The notes beneath the pieces were generated by a model. That model was not told the DNA's origin. It was given only the letters and a program-made list of their open reading frames with translations, and made no database searches. From assembly GCF_014205255.1 (NCBI RefSeq), contig NZ_JACHNE010000001.1:8804001-8868000 (forward strand): 64,000 nucleotides of DNA. The letters are read 5' to 3'. Source of the DNA: Streptomyces caelestis (GTDB taxonomy: Bacteria > Actinomycetota > Actinomycetes > Streptomycetales > Streptomycetaceae). This document shows positions 36,350-45,632 of the stretch, in pieces (position 1 is the stretch's first letter; each line of letters opens with the position of its first letter). The position numbers were made by a program, and so were the translations under genes.

Positions 36350-37506
36350 CTGATCTTTTCGTAAGTTCGGTGGGTGTGGTGGCCGTGTGGGTGGGAGGCT
36401 GTCGGGGTGGCATATCAACCTTCCCCTTCGGTTGCCGGCTCCTCCCTTCCTCCTTTGTCTCGGCCTCAGTTGGCGGAGGCGCGTCGTGTTCGGGCAGTCG
36501 AGTTGTTCGAGGGCGGCGTCTCGAATGCGGAGATCGCGAGGGCGGTGGGGGTGTGTGCCGAGAGTGTGCGGCGTTGGCGGCGGGTGTGGGAGCAAGACGG
36601 TGCTTCGGGCCTGCGGCGACGGGCAGCCACCGGACGCCCACCCAAGCTGGACGACACCCAGGTCGAGATGGTCCGGGCCGCGTTGGAGCAAGGTGCCCAG
36701 GCTCATGGTTTCGAGGCCGACCTGTGGACCCTGGAACGAGTCGGCGCGGTCGTCACCCGGGCAACGGGGGTGGTGTTGTCGAGGGCGTCGGTGTGGCGGC
36801 TGCTGACCGGCCGGCTCGGATGGAGCCTGCAACGGCCCGAGCGGCGGGCGGTCGAGCGGGACGAGTCGGAGATCGCCCGCTGGATCGCGCACGAGTGGCC
36901 GCGCATCAAAAAGGGGCCGTGAACACACGTGCCTGGATCGTCTTCCTCGACGAATCAGGCGTCTCCCTGCTCCCTCAGATCCGCCGCACCTACTCGCCCC
37001 GAGGGCGGACTCCGCTCCTGCGGCACCGTCTGAACTGGAAGCGCGCGTCGATGGCCGGAGCCTTGGGCTACCACTCCACCGACCCCGATCGCGGGGCCCG
37101 CCTGTGCTTCCACCTCAAGCCCGGCAGCTACGACACCGCCGGGCTCATCGAGGTCCTGGAGCAGGTGAAGGTGTTCTACCGCGGCGAGCGAGTGGTCCTG
37201 GTCTGGGACGGCCTGTCCGCCCACTGGAGCCGGGCGATGCGGGCCTGGGTCGCCGAACAGGACTGGCTCACCCTGGAACGATTACCCGCCTACGCTCCCG
37301 AGCTGAACCCGGTGGAACTGCTGTGGTCCTCGCTCAAGAAGCGTGAACTCGCCAACCTCGCCGGCGACCACCTCGCCGATGTCGCCGACGCCACCGAGCA
37401 AGGCATCCACCGCATCAACACCAACCCCGGACTGCCATGGTCATTCCTCGCCCATACCGGCCTGACCATCCGTCCACCACACCCACCGAACTTACGAAAA
37501 GATCAG
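36350..37506 (+). mobile_element. IS630-family insertion sequence, copy 2 (1,157 bp)
   Basis: Identical to copy 1 as far as I can compare, with the same long terminal repeats and TA on both sides (36348-36349 and 37507-37508). The left TA is part of the TTA target duplication of IS5 copy A, so this element arrived after that one. Confidence 0.95.
36407..36922 (+). CDS. IS630 transposase OrfA, copy 2
   Basis: Same 171-residue helix-turn-helix protein as in copy 1, intact, ending in the A5G4 run and a stop that overlaps the OrfB start. Confidence 0.85.
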   Translation: MAYQPSPSVAGSSLPPLSRPQLAEARRVRAVELFEGGVSNAEIARAVGVCAESVRRWRRVWEQDGASGLRRRAATGRPPKLDDTQVEMVRAALEQGAQAHGFEADLWTLERVGAVVTRATGVVLSRASVWRLLTGRLGWSLQRPERRAVERDESEIARWIAHEWPRIKKGP

Positions 37507-37509
37507 TAA
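36919..37509 (+). CDS. IS630 transposase OrfB, copy 2
   Basis: Same 196-residue DDE domain as in copy 1 and intact. Here the stop codon is TAA, made from the duplicated target TA plus the next host base A, whereas copy 1 uses TAG. Confidence 0.88.
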   Translation: MNTRAWIVFLDESGVSLLPQIRRTYSPRGRTPLLRHRLNWKRASMAGALGYHSTDPDRGARLCFHLKPGSYDTAGLIEVLEQVKVFYRGERVVLVWDGLSAHWSRAMRAWVAEQDWLTLERLPAYAPELNPVELLWSSLKKRELANLAGDHLADVADATEQGIHRINTNPGLPWSFLAHTGLTIRPPHPPNLRKDQ

Positions 37510-37864
37510 GCGGGACGTTCCGTAACGTAACTGCTGCTCCTCCCCTTGATGTCTGCACACGCGCTCTACTCAAGAGTCGGGGGGTTCACGTGGCACGGGC
37601 TTGGTGGATTCTGGGCTCGTGGACGCAGCTGTGGCGGGGCAACGAGCGGAGCACCTGGCGCACGTCTAGTGCCGTGACTGGGAAGGTTCGCCGGGTTGCT
37701 GATCGCGGGTCGCAACAGCATCGGTCCTCCGTCTGGTGGAAGCCCGCGCGCGGCCGAGGCCCGGACGTGGTCGGCTGGAGGCAGTATCACGCGGTGACGG
37801 CTTTGACCTGGCTCACCGACGGCCATCCGCGTGGGTGTGTCTTGGCACGGCGAGAGGAGCGGCC
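37510..37864. other. Gap with a solitary IS630-type terminus
   Basis: No gene is supported. At about 37665-37695 the sequence CTAGTGCCGTGACTGGGAAG and what follows matches the ends of the decayed IS630 relics A and B, a solo terminus left after deletion. A GAGAGGAG ribosome site for the aldehyde dehydrogenase is at the right edge. Confidence 0.6.
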
Positions 37865-39322
37865 ATGACCAGCCGCACAGTTCAGGACCGGCTGTTCATT
37901 GGCGGGGACATGGTCTCGCCTGCCTCGGAAGACGTGATCGAGGTCATCTCTCCGGTCACGGAGGAGCGGGTCGGTACGGCTCCCTCATCGACGCCTGCGG
38001 ATATCGACCGGGCAGTACGCGCGGCGCGCGCCGCCTTTGATGATGGCCCCTGGCCCCGCATGTCTCCACAGGAGCGTGCGAACGCGCTGGGTCCGTTCGG
38101 CGAGTACCTGCGCGCACGTGTCCCCGAGATCGCACAGCTGATCACCACGGAGATGGGTTCGCCGATCAGCTTCTCGAACCAGCTCCAGGCACCGGTTCCC
38201 GTGATGGTTCTGGACTACAACCGGGAACTCGCCATGACATTCCCCTTCGAGCAGGATCGAGCAGGTCTCAGCGGTCCGGCGCGGATCCTTCGCGAGCCGG
38301 TGGGTGTCGTAGGGCAGATCGTGCCGTGGAACGCGCCGCTCATCCTGACGATGGTGAATCTTGCTCCCGCCCTGATCGCCGGCTGCACCGTCGTGCTGAA
38401 GCCCGCGCCGGAGACCCCGCTGGACGCATACCTGCTCGCTGAGGCTGCCATGGAGGCCGGTCTGCCCCCGGGTGTCCTCAACATCGTGCCCGCCGACCGG
38501 GAGAACAGTGAGGCACTCGTGCGGCACCCGCTGGTCGACAAGATCAGCTTCACGGGCAGTTCCGCCGTAGGGCGGCGGATCGGCGCGCTGTGCGGCGAGC
38601 AGTTCAAGCGCGTCACCCTCGAGTGCGGCGGGAAGTCGCCCGCCATCATCCTCGAGGACGCCGACATCGACAACGTCGTCCCCGCCCTCATGCCGTACGC
38701 GATCATGATGTCCGGCCAGCACTGCCTGGCACAGACCCGGATCCTCGCTCACCGCAGCCGCTACCGGCAGGTTGTGGAAGCGATCTCGCAATCAGCTGCT
38801 GCGCTGCGGGTCGGCGATCCGGATGACCCCTCGACGGAGGTCGGCCCCCTGGTGGCCGAGCGCCAGCGGCGGCGGGTCGAGGACTACATCGCCGGCGGGC
38901 GGCAGGACGGCGCGACGATCACGGTCGGCGGCAGCCGGCCCGCGAGCCAGTCGAAGGGCTGGTATGTCGAACCGACGATCTTCGCAGACGTAGACAGCTC
39001 CATGCGCATCGCACAGGAGGAGATCTTTGGCCCCGTGCTCGTCGTCATCCCCTTCGAGGACGACAACGACGCGGTCCGTATCGCGAACGACTCGAAGTAC
39101 GGCCTGTCGGGAAGCATCTGGACCAACGACCTGGACCGGGCCATGCGCATCGCTCGCCAGGTGCGCACGGGGACCTTGACGCTGAACGGGTACCGGATCG
39201 AGTTCGCCGCCCCCTTCGGCGGATACAAGGAATCCGGGATCGGCCGCGAGTTCGGGCCTGAGGGCCTCAGCTCGTTCCTGGAGTACAAGACGATCAATTT
39301 GCCTGGCGACCTGGTGCCGTGA
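37865..39322 (+). CDS. Aldehyde dehydrogenase family protein
   Basis: A 485-residue NAD(P)-dependent aldehyde dehydrogenase. Key residues are visible: N156 in VPWNAP, K179 in VVLKPAPETP, E253 in TLECGGKSP and the nucleophile C287 in SGQHCLAQT. The length is normal. ATG 37865 has a good ribosome site. The final residues VP and the TGA stop lie inside what looks like a terminus of IS630 relic B, so the C-terminal tip may be rebuilt by the element. It is flanked by IS elements on both sides. Confidence 0.9.
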   Translation: MTSRTVQDRLFIGGDMVSPASEDVIEVISPVTEERVGTAPSSTPADIDRAVRAARAAFDDGPWPRMSPQERANALGPFGEYLRARVPEIAQLITTEMGSPISFSNQLQAPVPVMVLDYNRELAMTFPFEQDRAGLSGPARILREPVGVVGQIVPWNAPLILTMVNLAPALIAGCTVVLKPAPETPLDAYLLAEAAMEAGLPPGVLNIVPADRENSEALVRHPLVDKISFTGSSAVGRRIGALCGEQFKRVTLECGGKSPAIILEDADIDNVVPALMPYAIMMSGQHCLAQTRILAHRSRYRQVVEAISQSAAALRVGDPDDPSTEVGPLVAERQRRRVEDYIAGGRQDGATITVGGSRPASQSKGWYVEPTIFADVDSSMRIAQEEIFGPVLVVIPFEDDNDAVRIANDSKYGLSGSIWTNDLDRAMRIARQVRTGTLTLNGYRIEFAAPFGGYKESGIGREFGPEGLSSFLEYKTINLPGDLVP

Positions 39323-40037
39323 CCGGGAAAGGTCCGGCGATCAGGCCCCGGCCTGGACCGCTCTGCCGCCCCTGCCGGTCGCTCTCTCACTGCGGATGCG
39401 GGCTCGTTCGCGTCGCTGTGCGGCCAGGACTCAGGGTGACGGGCGCTGTCGTTGCGCCAGTGCAGGTAGGCGTGCAGGGTCCGGGTCCGCACGGTGTGGT
39501 TGGAGTGGTGGGAATGGGCGAGGGTGAACTGCCGCAGCGGCCCGAAATGGGCCTCGATGGGGTTGGCCCAGGAGGCGTAGGTCGGCGTGAAGCACAGCTC
39601 GACCTTGTTCTTCGCCGCCCAGCGCCGGACGCGCCAGTTCAGGTGGGCGGAGAGATTGTCGAGGACCACGTAGATCGGAGCCCCGTCGGGTCGGGCCGCG
39701 CGGATGGATCTGAGTGCTGACCAGGTGTGGTCGATGCCTTTGCGGCGCTGGTTGACGCCCCACAACTGGTCATCGCCGCCGGAATAGCAGCCGTGGAAGT
39801 AGGTGATGCCGTGGGCGCGGCGGTAGGTGGCCGGCAATCGGTCTGCACGTCCCTGTTCGGCCCAGCAGGAGTCCGCGGTCGGACGGATGCCCAGGGGGCC
39901 GAATTCATCGAACGCGAAAGTGCGGCGCGGGCGCTCGTTGATCGCGTACTCGATCCGCTCCAGCTTGGCATCGAAGTCAGGATCCGGGGATTCCTTCCAG
40001 GTCTTCGTGCGCTGGAAGGCCCGCGGCGGGCCAGTAA

Positions 40038-40923
40038 GAGGTCCTAACAAAGGCGTTGGACGTGTCGGTGGGTGATGAGGCAGGTGGCGTGGCCAAGGAA
40101 GGCTTCGTGGATGTCGTCGCGTCTTTCCCGGCGGATGCGCAGGCGGCGGAAGCCGTGGAGCCAGGAGATGGTGCGTTCGACGACCCAGCGGAAGATGCCC
40201 AGGCCGGAGCCGTGCGGCTGTCCGCGTTCGGCGACCACGGGCCGGATACCGCGTTTCCGCGGCAGCCGCCGGTGCTTGTCGTGGTCATAGCCGCGGTCGG
40301 CGAAGAGCATGTCCGGCCGTCTGCGTGGCCGTCCGACGACGCCGGCCACGGGTGGGACCTTGTCCAGCAGGGGCAGGAGTTGGGTGACGTCGTTACGGTT
40401 CCCGCCGGTCAGCGACACTGCGAGCGGGACGCCCTGGCCATCGACAAGGACGTGGTGTTTGCTGCCCGGCCGTGCGCGGTCGACCGGGCTGGGACCGCTT
40501 TTGGGCCTCTGCGGGCCGCCCGCACGTGGGAGGAGTCGATCACCGCCCGCGACCAGTCCAGCTGCTTCGCCGACCGCAGCCTCTTCAGCAGCACCAAGTG
40601 CAGCTGGTCCCACACGCCGGCCTCGTTCCAGGCGGCCAGGCGTCGCCAGCACGTCATACCCGAACCAAAGCCCAGCTCCTGCGGCAGGTACTCCCACTGG
40701 ATGCCGGTGTGCAGCACGAACAGGATCCCGCACAGGGCCTGCCGGTCAGGCACTCGCGGCCGGCCCGCCACCAGCTTCGGCCCCGGCTCGGGCAGTAACG
40801 GCTCGATGAGCGACCACAGTTCGTCCGACACGATCCACGGCCGCGACTGACGTTTCCCCACGACCCGACCAACGAGCAGACAAGCCCGATGGTCACTTGA
40901 TCAACAACTTCTGTTAGGACCTC
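40038..40923 (-). mobile_element. IS5-family insertion sequence, copy B (886 bp)
   Basis: Identical to copy A, flanked by TAA (40035-40037 and 40924-40926). It sits inside the transposase gene of IS630 relic B. The different target duplications of copies A and B show separate insertions. Confidence 0.92.
40044..40861 (-). CDS. IS5-family transposase (-1 frameshift), copy B
   Basis: Same two-frame transposase as copy A, starting at ATG 40861 with the slip site at 40499-40502 (AAAA on the minus strand). No differences from copy A were seen. Confidence 0.85.
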
Positions 40924-41435
40924 TAAGCGGCGCAGGGTCTTCCGGCCGATCCGGACCGGTCGGGAGATGTTGCGTCGCAAGTGATCGACGAGCTTGCGGA
41001 TCGACCAGCGGGTGAAGGGCTTGCCGAGCTGGGTCGGGCGGGTGGTGGCCGTCTGGACGACGAAGTCCTCGTCATCGGGGCCGAGTAGGCGGGACGGCCT
41101 CCCGCCCACTGTGGGTCCGGACAGGACAGCCCGACCTCGTTGAAGCGGTGGGTCACATCACGGACGGTGTCCTCGTCAGCCTGCACCAGTCGTGCGATGG
41201 CCGGGAGCGTGCTGCCGCCCGCCGAAGCCAGCAGCATCATCGCCCGCCGGAACCGCACCCGCTCGTGCTGTCTCGCCGCACGACCTGCCGCAGCTTCTGC
41301 CCCTCCTGCTCGGTCAGCATGCGTGCCCGGACCGGTCGCGCCATCCCGCCTCCACACCAAACCGGAAGTGAGGTCACATCCAACCGCCTCAAGCGCCACC
41401 ATGACCAACCCGGCGAACGTTCCCGGCCACAGCAC

Positions 41436-41795
41436 TAGGTGGCAGCGCAGCCGTACGCCGGGCTCGCCAGGTTCCCGAGTTGCCCCTTCAGCGTGGGCCG
41501 TGTTCGTGCGATACGCGACCTTGTGCCTCGGCCGAAAGGTCTAGAAGCCGATGGGGCGGGTCTTGTCGGCGAGGGGGACGGCGGCCCCTTTTCAGGCATT
41601 TTGCACAGGGTTCGCCTCCAGGGTTGACTCAACGGCATACGTAAGGCTGACAAGACCGCCTCTCCCGTCAGCCCCAGGTCCTCGGAATTTCGGCTGATCC
41701 GCAGGACCCGTACGAACCGGACGATGGAGAAGTTCCGGCCAGGCCGGCCGGGAACGGCGCCCGCGCCGTCTCTGCCGTCGATCGGAGCAGTCCTC
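41436..41795. other. Gap upstream of ABC transporter operon
   Basis: No gene is supported. It should contain the promoter of the ABC operon. An ATG at 41724 is in frame with the ATPase but would add an unusual Pro-rich N-terminus. Confidence 0.45.
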
Positions 41796-42569
41796 GTGAC
41801 CACCGCCTCGCCCGCCACCCCCCGCATCAACGCCGTAGCCGCCCGTGCCACGGAGCTCTCCAAGGTCTACGGACAGGGCGAGACCCAGGTGGTCGCCCTC
41901 GACCGGGTCAGTGTCGACTTCGGACAGTCGCAGTTCACTGCGATCATGGGCCCGTCGGGCTCCGGCAAATCCACGCTGATGCACTGCGTCGCCGGACTCG
42001 ACAGCTTCTCCTCCGGATCGGTCCGCGTCGGCGACACCGAACTCGGCTCCCTGAAGGACAAGCAGCTCACCAAGCTGCGCCGGGACAAGATCGGCTTCAT
42101 CTTCCAGGCGTTCAACCTGCTGCCGACCCTCACCGCCCTGGAGAACATCACCCTCCCCATGGACATCGCGGGCCGCAGGCCGGACAAGCAGTGGCTCGAC
42201 ACCGTCATTGAGATGGTCCGCCTCTCCGATCGCCTCACCCACCGCCCCGCCCAGCTCTCCGGCGGCCAGCAGCAGCGCGTCGCCGTCGCTCGGGCTCTCG
42301 CCTCCAAGCCGGACATCGTCTTCGCTGACGAGCCCACCGGCAACCTGGACTCCCGCTCGGGTGCCGAAGTCCTCGGCTTCCTGCGCCACTCCGTACGGGA
42401 GTTGGGCCAGACCGTCGTCATGGTCACCCACGATCCCGTGGCCGCCTCCTACGCGGACCGTGTCATCTTCTTCGGCGACGGACAGATCGTCGACGAGATG
42501 TACCAGCCCACCGCCGAAGGTGTCCTGGACCGCATCAAGGCCTTCGACACCAAGTTCCGTACGAGCTGA
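41796..42569 (+). CDS. ABC transporter ATP-binding protein (MacB/LolD type)
   Basis: A 257-residue nucleotide-binding subunit. Walker A GPSGSGKST is at about 52-60, the Q-loop FQAFNLLPT at about 103-111, signature LSGGQQQR at about 154-161, Walker B DIVFADEPTG at about 173-182, and the switch His in VMVTHD. FNLLPTLTALENITLPM is diagnostic of the MacB/LolD/FtsE branch, which pairs with the large FtsX-type permease directly downstream. GTG 41796 follows a GGAGCAG site. The last codons merge into a 12-bp tandem repeat. Confidence 0.93.
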   Translation: MTTASPATPRINAVAARATELSKVYGQGETQVVALDRVSVDFGQSQFTAIMGPSGSGKSTLMHCVAGLDSFSSGSVRVGDTELGSLKDKQLTKLRRDKIGFIFQAFNLLPTLTALENITLPMDIAGRRPDKQWLDTVIEMVRLSDRLTHRPAQLSGGQQQRVAVARALASKPDIVFADEPTGNLDSRSGAEVLGFLRHSVRELGQTVVMVTHDPVAASYADRVIFFGDGQIVDEMYQPTAEGVLDRIKAFDTKFRTS

Positions 42570-42608
42570 ATCACGAGCTGAGTGACGAGCTGAGTCACGA
42601 ACCGAATC
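42561..42608. repeat. Four 12-bp tandem repeats at the ATPase gene end
   Basis: Units ACGAGCTGAATC, ACGAGCTGAGTG, ACGAGCTGAGTC and ACGAACCGAATC follow one another. The first contains the ATPase stop codon (ACG AGC TGA) and the following units repeat that stop in frame. The array lies in the short spacer before the permease gene. Confidence 0.85.
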
Positions 42609-42704
42609 GTACGAACCAACCCGCGTACCTCACCATCAGCCGCCCTCCACCCCCGGCCCCACTCGCGCCCTCAGCCTCGCCCTCACCCACCAGGACCAAC
42701 CACC

Positions 42705-45227
42705 ATGCTCCGAACAGCCCTGCGCAACATCCTCACCCACAAAGCCAGACTCCTGATGACCCTCCTCGCCGTCATGCTCGGCGTCGCCTTCGTCTCCGGC
42801 AGCCTGGTCTTCACCGACACCCTCGCCAACGCCTACCGCAACCAGGCGGCCAAGGGCTACGCCCACGTGGACGTCGAGGTCCGGGCATACGCGTCCGGCT
42901 CCGGTGAGAACCCCGGACTCAGCCGGAAGGCCCTCGACGAGATCGCCGGACTCGACGGGGTCGCCGAGGCCGCCGGGCGGGTCTACGGAGATGCCTCCGT
43001 CGCAGACAAGGACGGCAAGCTCCTCGGCAGCGCCCTGTTCAACGCGGGCGCCAACTTCGCGCCGGGGAAGGACGGCCAGGACGGGCTGTATGTGTTCCCC
43101 GACGGCAGCGGTCCCACCGAGGCCGGGCAGGTCGCCCTCGACAAGGCCTCGGCCGCCCGGGGCGGGTACCACGTCGGCGACACCGTGCGCGTCGCCACCA
43201 AGGGTCCGGCGAAGACGTACACGCTCTCCGGCATCTTCACCACCGAGGACAGCGCCGTGGCCGACGGCGGCAGCCTGGTGCTGTTCGACACTCCGGTTGC
43301 CCAGCGGCTCTATCTCAAGCCGGACCGGTACCAGACCGTCACCGTCACCGCCGCTCCCGGTGCCTCGAACACCGAGCTCGCCGCCACCATCGGGAAGCTG
43401 CTTCCGGACTACGCGGAAGCCCAGACGGGTCGGCAACTCGCCAACCAGGAAGCCGATTTGGCCGAGGCGGACGCGTCGAATCTCAACTCGATGCTGCTCG
43501 CCTTCGCCGCCGTCGCGCTCGTCGTCAGCGTCTTCCTGATCGCCAACACCTTCACCATGCTGGCCGCCCAGCGCACCAGGGAACTCGCCCTGTTGCGCGC
43601 CGTCGGTGCCTCCCGCAAGCAGGTCACCCGTTCCGTCCTGGCCGAGGCGATGGTGCTCGGGGCCCTCGCCTCCGTCGCTGGTCTTGCCCTCGGGGTGGGC
43701 GCGACCGTCGTACTGCGGTCAACCAGCGGCGGTTTGGGCGGGGAATTTCCGGACGGTCCGGTGATCGTCACGTCCACGACCGTCATCGTCGCGTTCGCCG
43801 TCGGTGTCCTGGTCACCATGCTGGCCGCCTGGATGCCCGCCCGCCGTGCCGCGAAGATCCCGCCGGTCGCGGCGATGAGCAGCGTGCATCTACCGGCCAC
43901 CACCAAGTCCCTGGTCCTACGGAACTCCCTGGGCGGCCTCCTCACGCTGCTCGGCGTGGCCGTGAGCGTCCAGGGTGGGAGGGCCGGCGGCTCCGGGGGC
44001 GGGGCGCTCGTCGGGCTCGGAGCCATCCTGGCGCTGGTCGGGGTGATGCTGCTGATCCCGCTGCTGTCCCGGCCCGCCGTCGCCGCGGTACGGCCGCTGC
44101 TGCGCGCCGTCGGGATCGAGGGCACGCTCGCCGGCCAGAACGCCGTACGCAACCCGCGCCGCACCGGCGCCACCGCCTCCGCGCTGACCATCGGCCTGAC
44201 GCTGGTCACCGCGCTGACCGTGCTCGGGGTCACCCTCGGTCAGGCCGTGGACAAGATGACCACGGACATCGTCAAGGCCGACTACATGGTCACCGCGATC
44301 GGCGGCTCGGGCCTGGACGCCTCGGCGGTCGCCGCCCTGCGCAAGGCCGAGGGCGTCAACGCGGTCTCCCAGGAGCAGCCCGCGTCCATGCGACTCGGCG
44401 GCAGTCTGCAGCCGGTCTCCGGCGTCACCCCCGCGGACTTCCAGAGAGCCATCCACCTCACCACGGTCTCCGGCTCGCTGGGCACCCTCGCCCGGGGACA
44501 GATCGCCGTCGCCGACGACATCGCGCGGTCCAACGGCTGGAAGACCGGCGACAGCGTGCCGGTGACGTACGACGACGCCAAGAGCGGCAAGCTGACGGTC
44601 GGGGCCGTCTTCGAGCGCAACACTGTCGTCTCGCCGGTCGTCGTCTCGACGGACGTACTCGAGCCGCACGAGGCGGAGTCGGTCATCTCGCGGATCTACG
44701 TCAAGACGGACGGCGGCGAGAGCGCCGCGAACAAGCGGGCCGTCGTCGACGCCCTCGCCGGCAACCCGGCGATCGAGATCGGCGACCGCCAGGACATCCG
44801 GGCCGAGTTCGGCGGGTTCATCAACACCGCGCTGAACGTCATGTACGGGCTGCTCGCGATGTCGTTGGTCATCGCGGTGCTCGGCATCGTGAACACCCTC
44901 GCGATGTCGGTCTTCGAGCGGCAGCGGGAGATCGGCATGCTGCGGGCGACCGGCCTGGACCGGCGGCGTGTGAAGCGGATGATCCGCCTGGAGGCCGTGG
45001 TCATCTCGGTCTTCGGCGCGGCGATCGGGCTCGGCCTCGGCGCCTTCCTGGGCTGGGCCGTTGGCGAGACCGTGGCGTCGAGCGTCCCGGGTTACGCGCT
45101 GGTTCTGCCCTGGGGCCGCTTCGCGCTCTTCCTGCTGCTGGCAGCACTGGTCGGCACGCTGGCGGCCATGTGGCCGGCCCGTAGTGCCGCCCGGCTGAAC
45201 ATGCTCACCGCCATCAAGAACGAGTAG
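42705..45227 (+). CDS. FtsX/MacB-type ABC transporter permease
   Basis: An 840-residue permease in two FtsX-like halves. An N-terminal membrane helix (about 16-38) is followed by a large extracytoplasmic domain and three helices at about 265-390 (LLAFAAVALVVSVFLIANTF). Further helices occur around 405-475, then a second helix-domain unit, and the final three helices are at about 710-830. The conserved FtsX cytoplasmic loop appears twice: AQRTRELALLRAVGASRKQV and ERQREIGMLRATGLDRRRVK. With the upstream ATPase it should form an exporter or mechanotransmission-type complex. The hairpin after the gene ends the operon. Confidence 0.92.
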   Translation: MLRTALRNILTHKARLLMTLLAVMLGVAFVSGSLVFTDTLANAYRNQAAKGYAHVDVEVRAYASGSGENPGLSRKALDEIAGLDGVAEAAGRVYGDASVADKDGKLLGSALFNAGANFAPGKDGQDGLYVFPDGSGPTEAGQVALDKASAARGGYHVGDTVRVATKGPAKTYTLSGIFTTEDSAVADGGSLVLFDTPVAQRLYLKPDRYQTVTVTAAPGASNTELAATIGKLLPDYAEAQTGRQLANQEADLAEADASNLNSMLLAFAAVALVVSVFLIANTFTMLAAQRTRELALLRAVGASRKQVTRSVLAEAMVLGALASVAGLALGVGATVVLRSTSGGLGGEFPDGPVIVTSTTVIVAFAVGVLVTMLAAWMPARRAAKIPPVAAMSSVHLPATTKSLVLRNSLGGLLTLLGVAVSVQGGRAGGSGGGALVGLGAILALVGVMLLIPLLSRPAVAAVRPLLRAVGIEGTLAGQNAVRNPRRTGATASALTIGLTLVTALTVLGVTLGQAVDKMTTDIVKADYMVTAIGGSGLDASAVAALRKAEGVNAVSQEQPASMRLGGSLQPVSGVTPADFQRAIHLTTVSGSLGTLARGQIAVADDIARSNGWKTGDSVPVTYDDAKSGKLTVGAVFERNTVVSPVVVSTDVLEPHEAESVISRIYVKTDGGESAANKRAVVDALAGNPAIEIGDRQDIRAEFGGFINTALNVMYGLLAMSLVIAVLGIVNTLAMSVFERQREIGMLRATGLDRRRVKRMIRLEAVVISVFGAAIGLGLGAFLGWAVGETVASSVPGYALVLPWGRFALFLLLAALVGTLAAMWPARSAARLNMLTAIKNE

Positions 45228-45267
45228 CGCATCGCCGTACGCACAGAGCGAATCGGCCGTACGCACA

Positions 45268-45295
45268 GTCCGCGCACCTTTCCCGGTGCGCGGAC
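45268..45295 (+). terminator. Strong hairpin terminator after ABC operon
   Basis: A perfect 11-bp stem (GTCCGCGCACC and its complement) with a 6-base loop lies 41 bp after the permease stop. It would also face the leftward ligase fragment. There is no T-tract, as usual in high-GC actinomycetes. Confidence 0.8.
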
Positions 45296-45305
45296 CTGCG
45301 CGTTT

Positions 45306-45486
45306 CAGGATGCGGGAACGCGGTGGCCAGCTCGGTACCGCGCCTTGAGCGCAGCATCACCTGCCCCGCGTCGACGGAGACCAGGGCCCGGAACCCGTCC
45401 CACTTGCGTTCCGCGGCCCAGCCGGGCCGCAGGTCAGGATCTGGCACGGGCGAGGTCGGCATCGGCTCGGGCAGGGTCCACGTCAC
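45306..45486 (-). pseudogene. N-terminal fragment of an ATP-dependent DNA ligase
   Basis: ATG 45486 begins TWTLPEPMPTSPVPDPDLRP, followed by WAAERKWDGFRALV, where KWDGFR is ligase motif I with the AMP-accepting Lys. The homologous sequence ends after about 58 residues (ATAFPHP) near the ABC operon terminator. The remainder of the gene is gone. Confidence 0.7.
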
Positions 45487-45632
45487 GCACCATGCCTTCC
45501 ACGCTGGTCGGCCGCCGTTCGAGTGCTATGACCTGGGCACTGCCTCAGGCGAGCGAGGCGATCTTCCCGCGTGACACTGCTCGTCGGTCCCTTTCGACCC
45601 GCACCGCCACCGCGAACTAAGGCAAGGCGACC

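Larger units (their letters stand above)
39314..41435 (-). pseudogene. Decayed IS630-family element, relic B, interrupted by IS5 copy B
   Basis: Minus-strand transposase segments run from about 41345 to 39330: RFRRAMMLLASAGG, ARLVQADEDTVRDVTHRFNE and GRKTLRRL on the right of the IS5 insertion. On its left are FQRTKTWKESPDPDFDAKLE, RTFAFDEFGPLGIRP, WGVNQRRKGIDHTWSALRSI and LDNLSAHLNWRVRRWAAKNK. Frameshifts occur near 41345, 41110 and at about 40015. Termini of the same type as relic A are seen at about 39314 and 41415-41435. The DDE Glu region (ASWANPIEAHFGPLRQF) is intact in sequence, but the gene is dead. Confidence 0.85.

Noticed and set aside
35461..40923. Composite transposon carrying the aldehyde dehydrogenase between two IS5 copies
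   Set aside because: The outer flanks differ (TTA on the left, TAA on the right) and each copy has its own matching duplication, so the two copies inserted separately.
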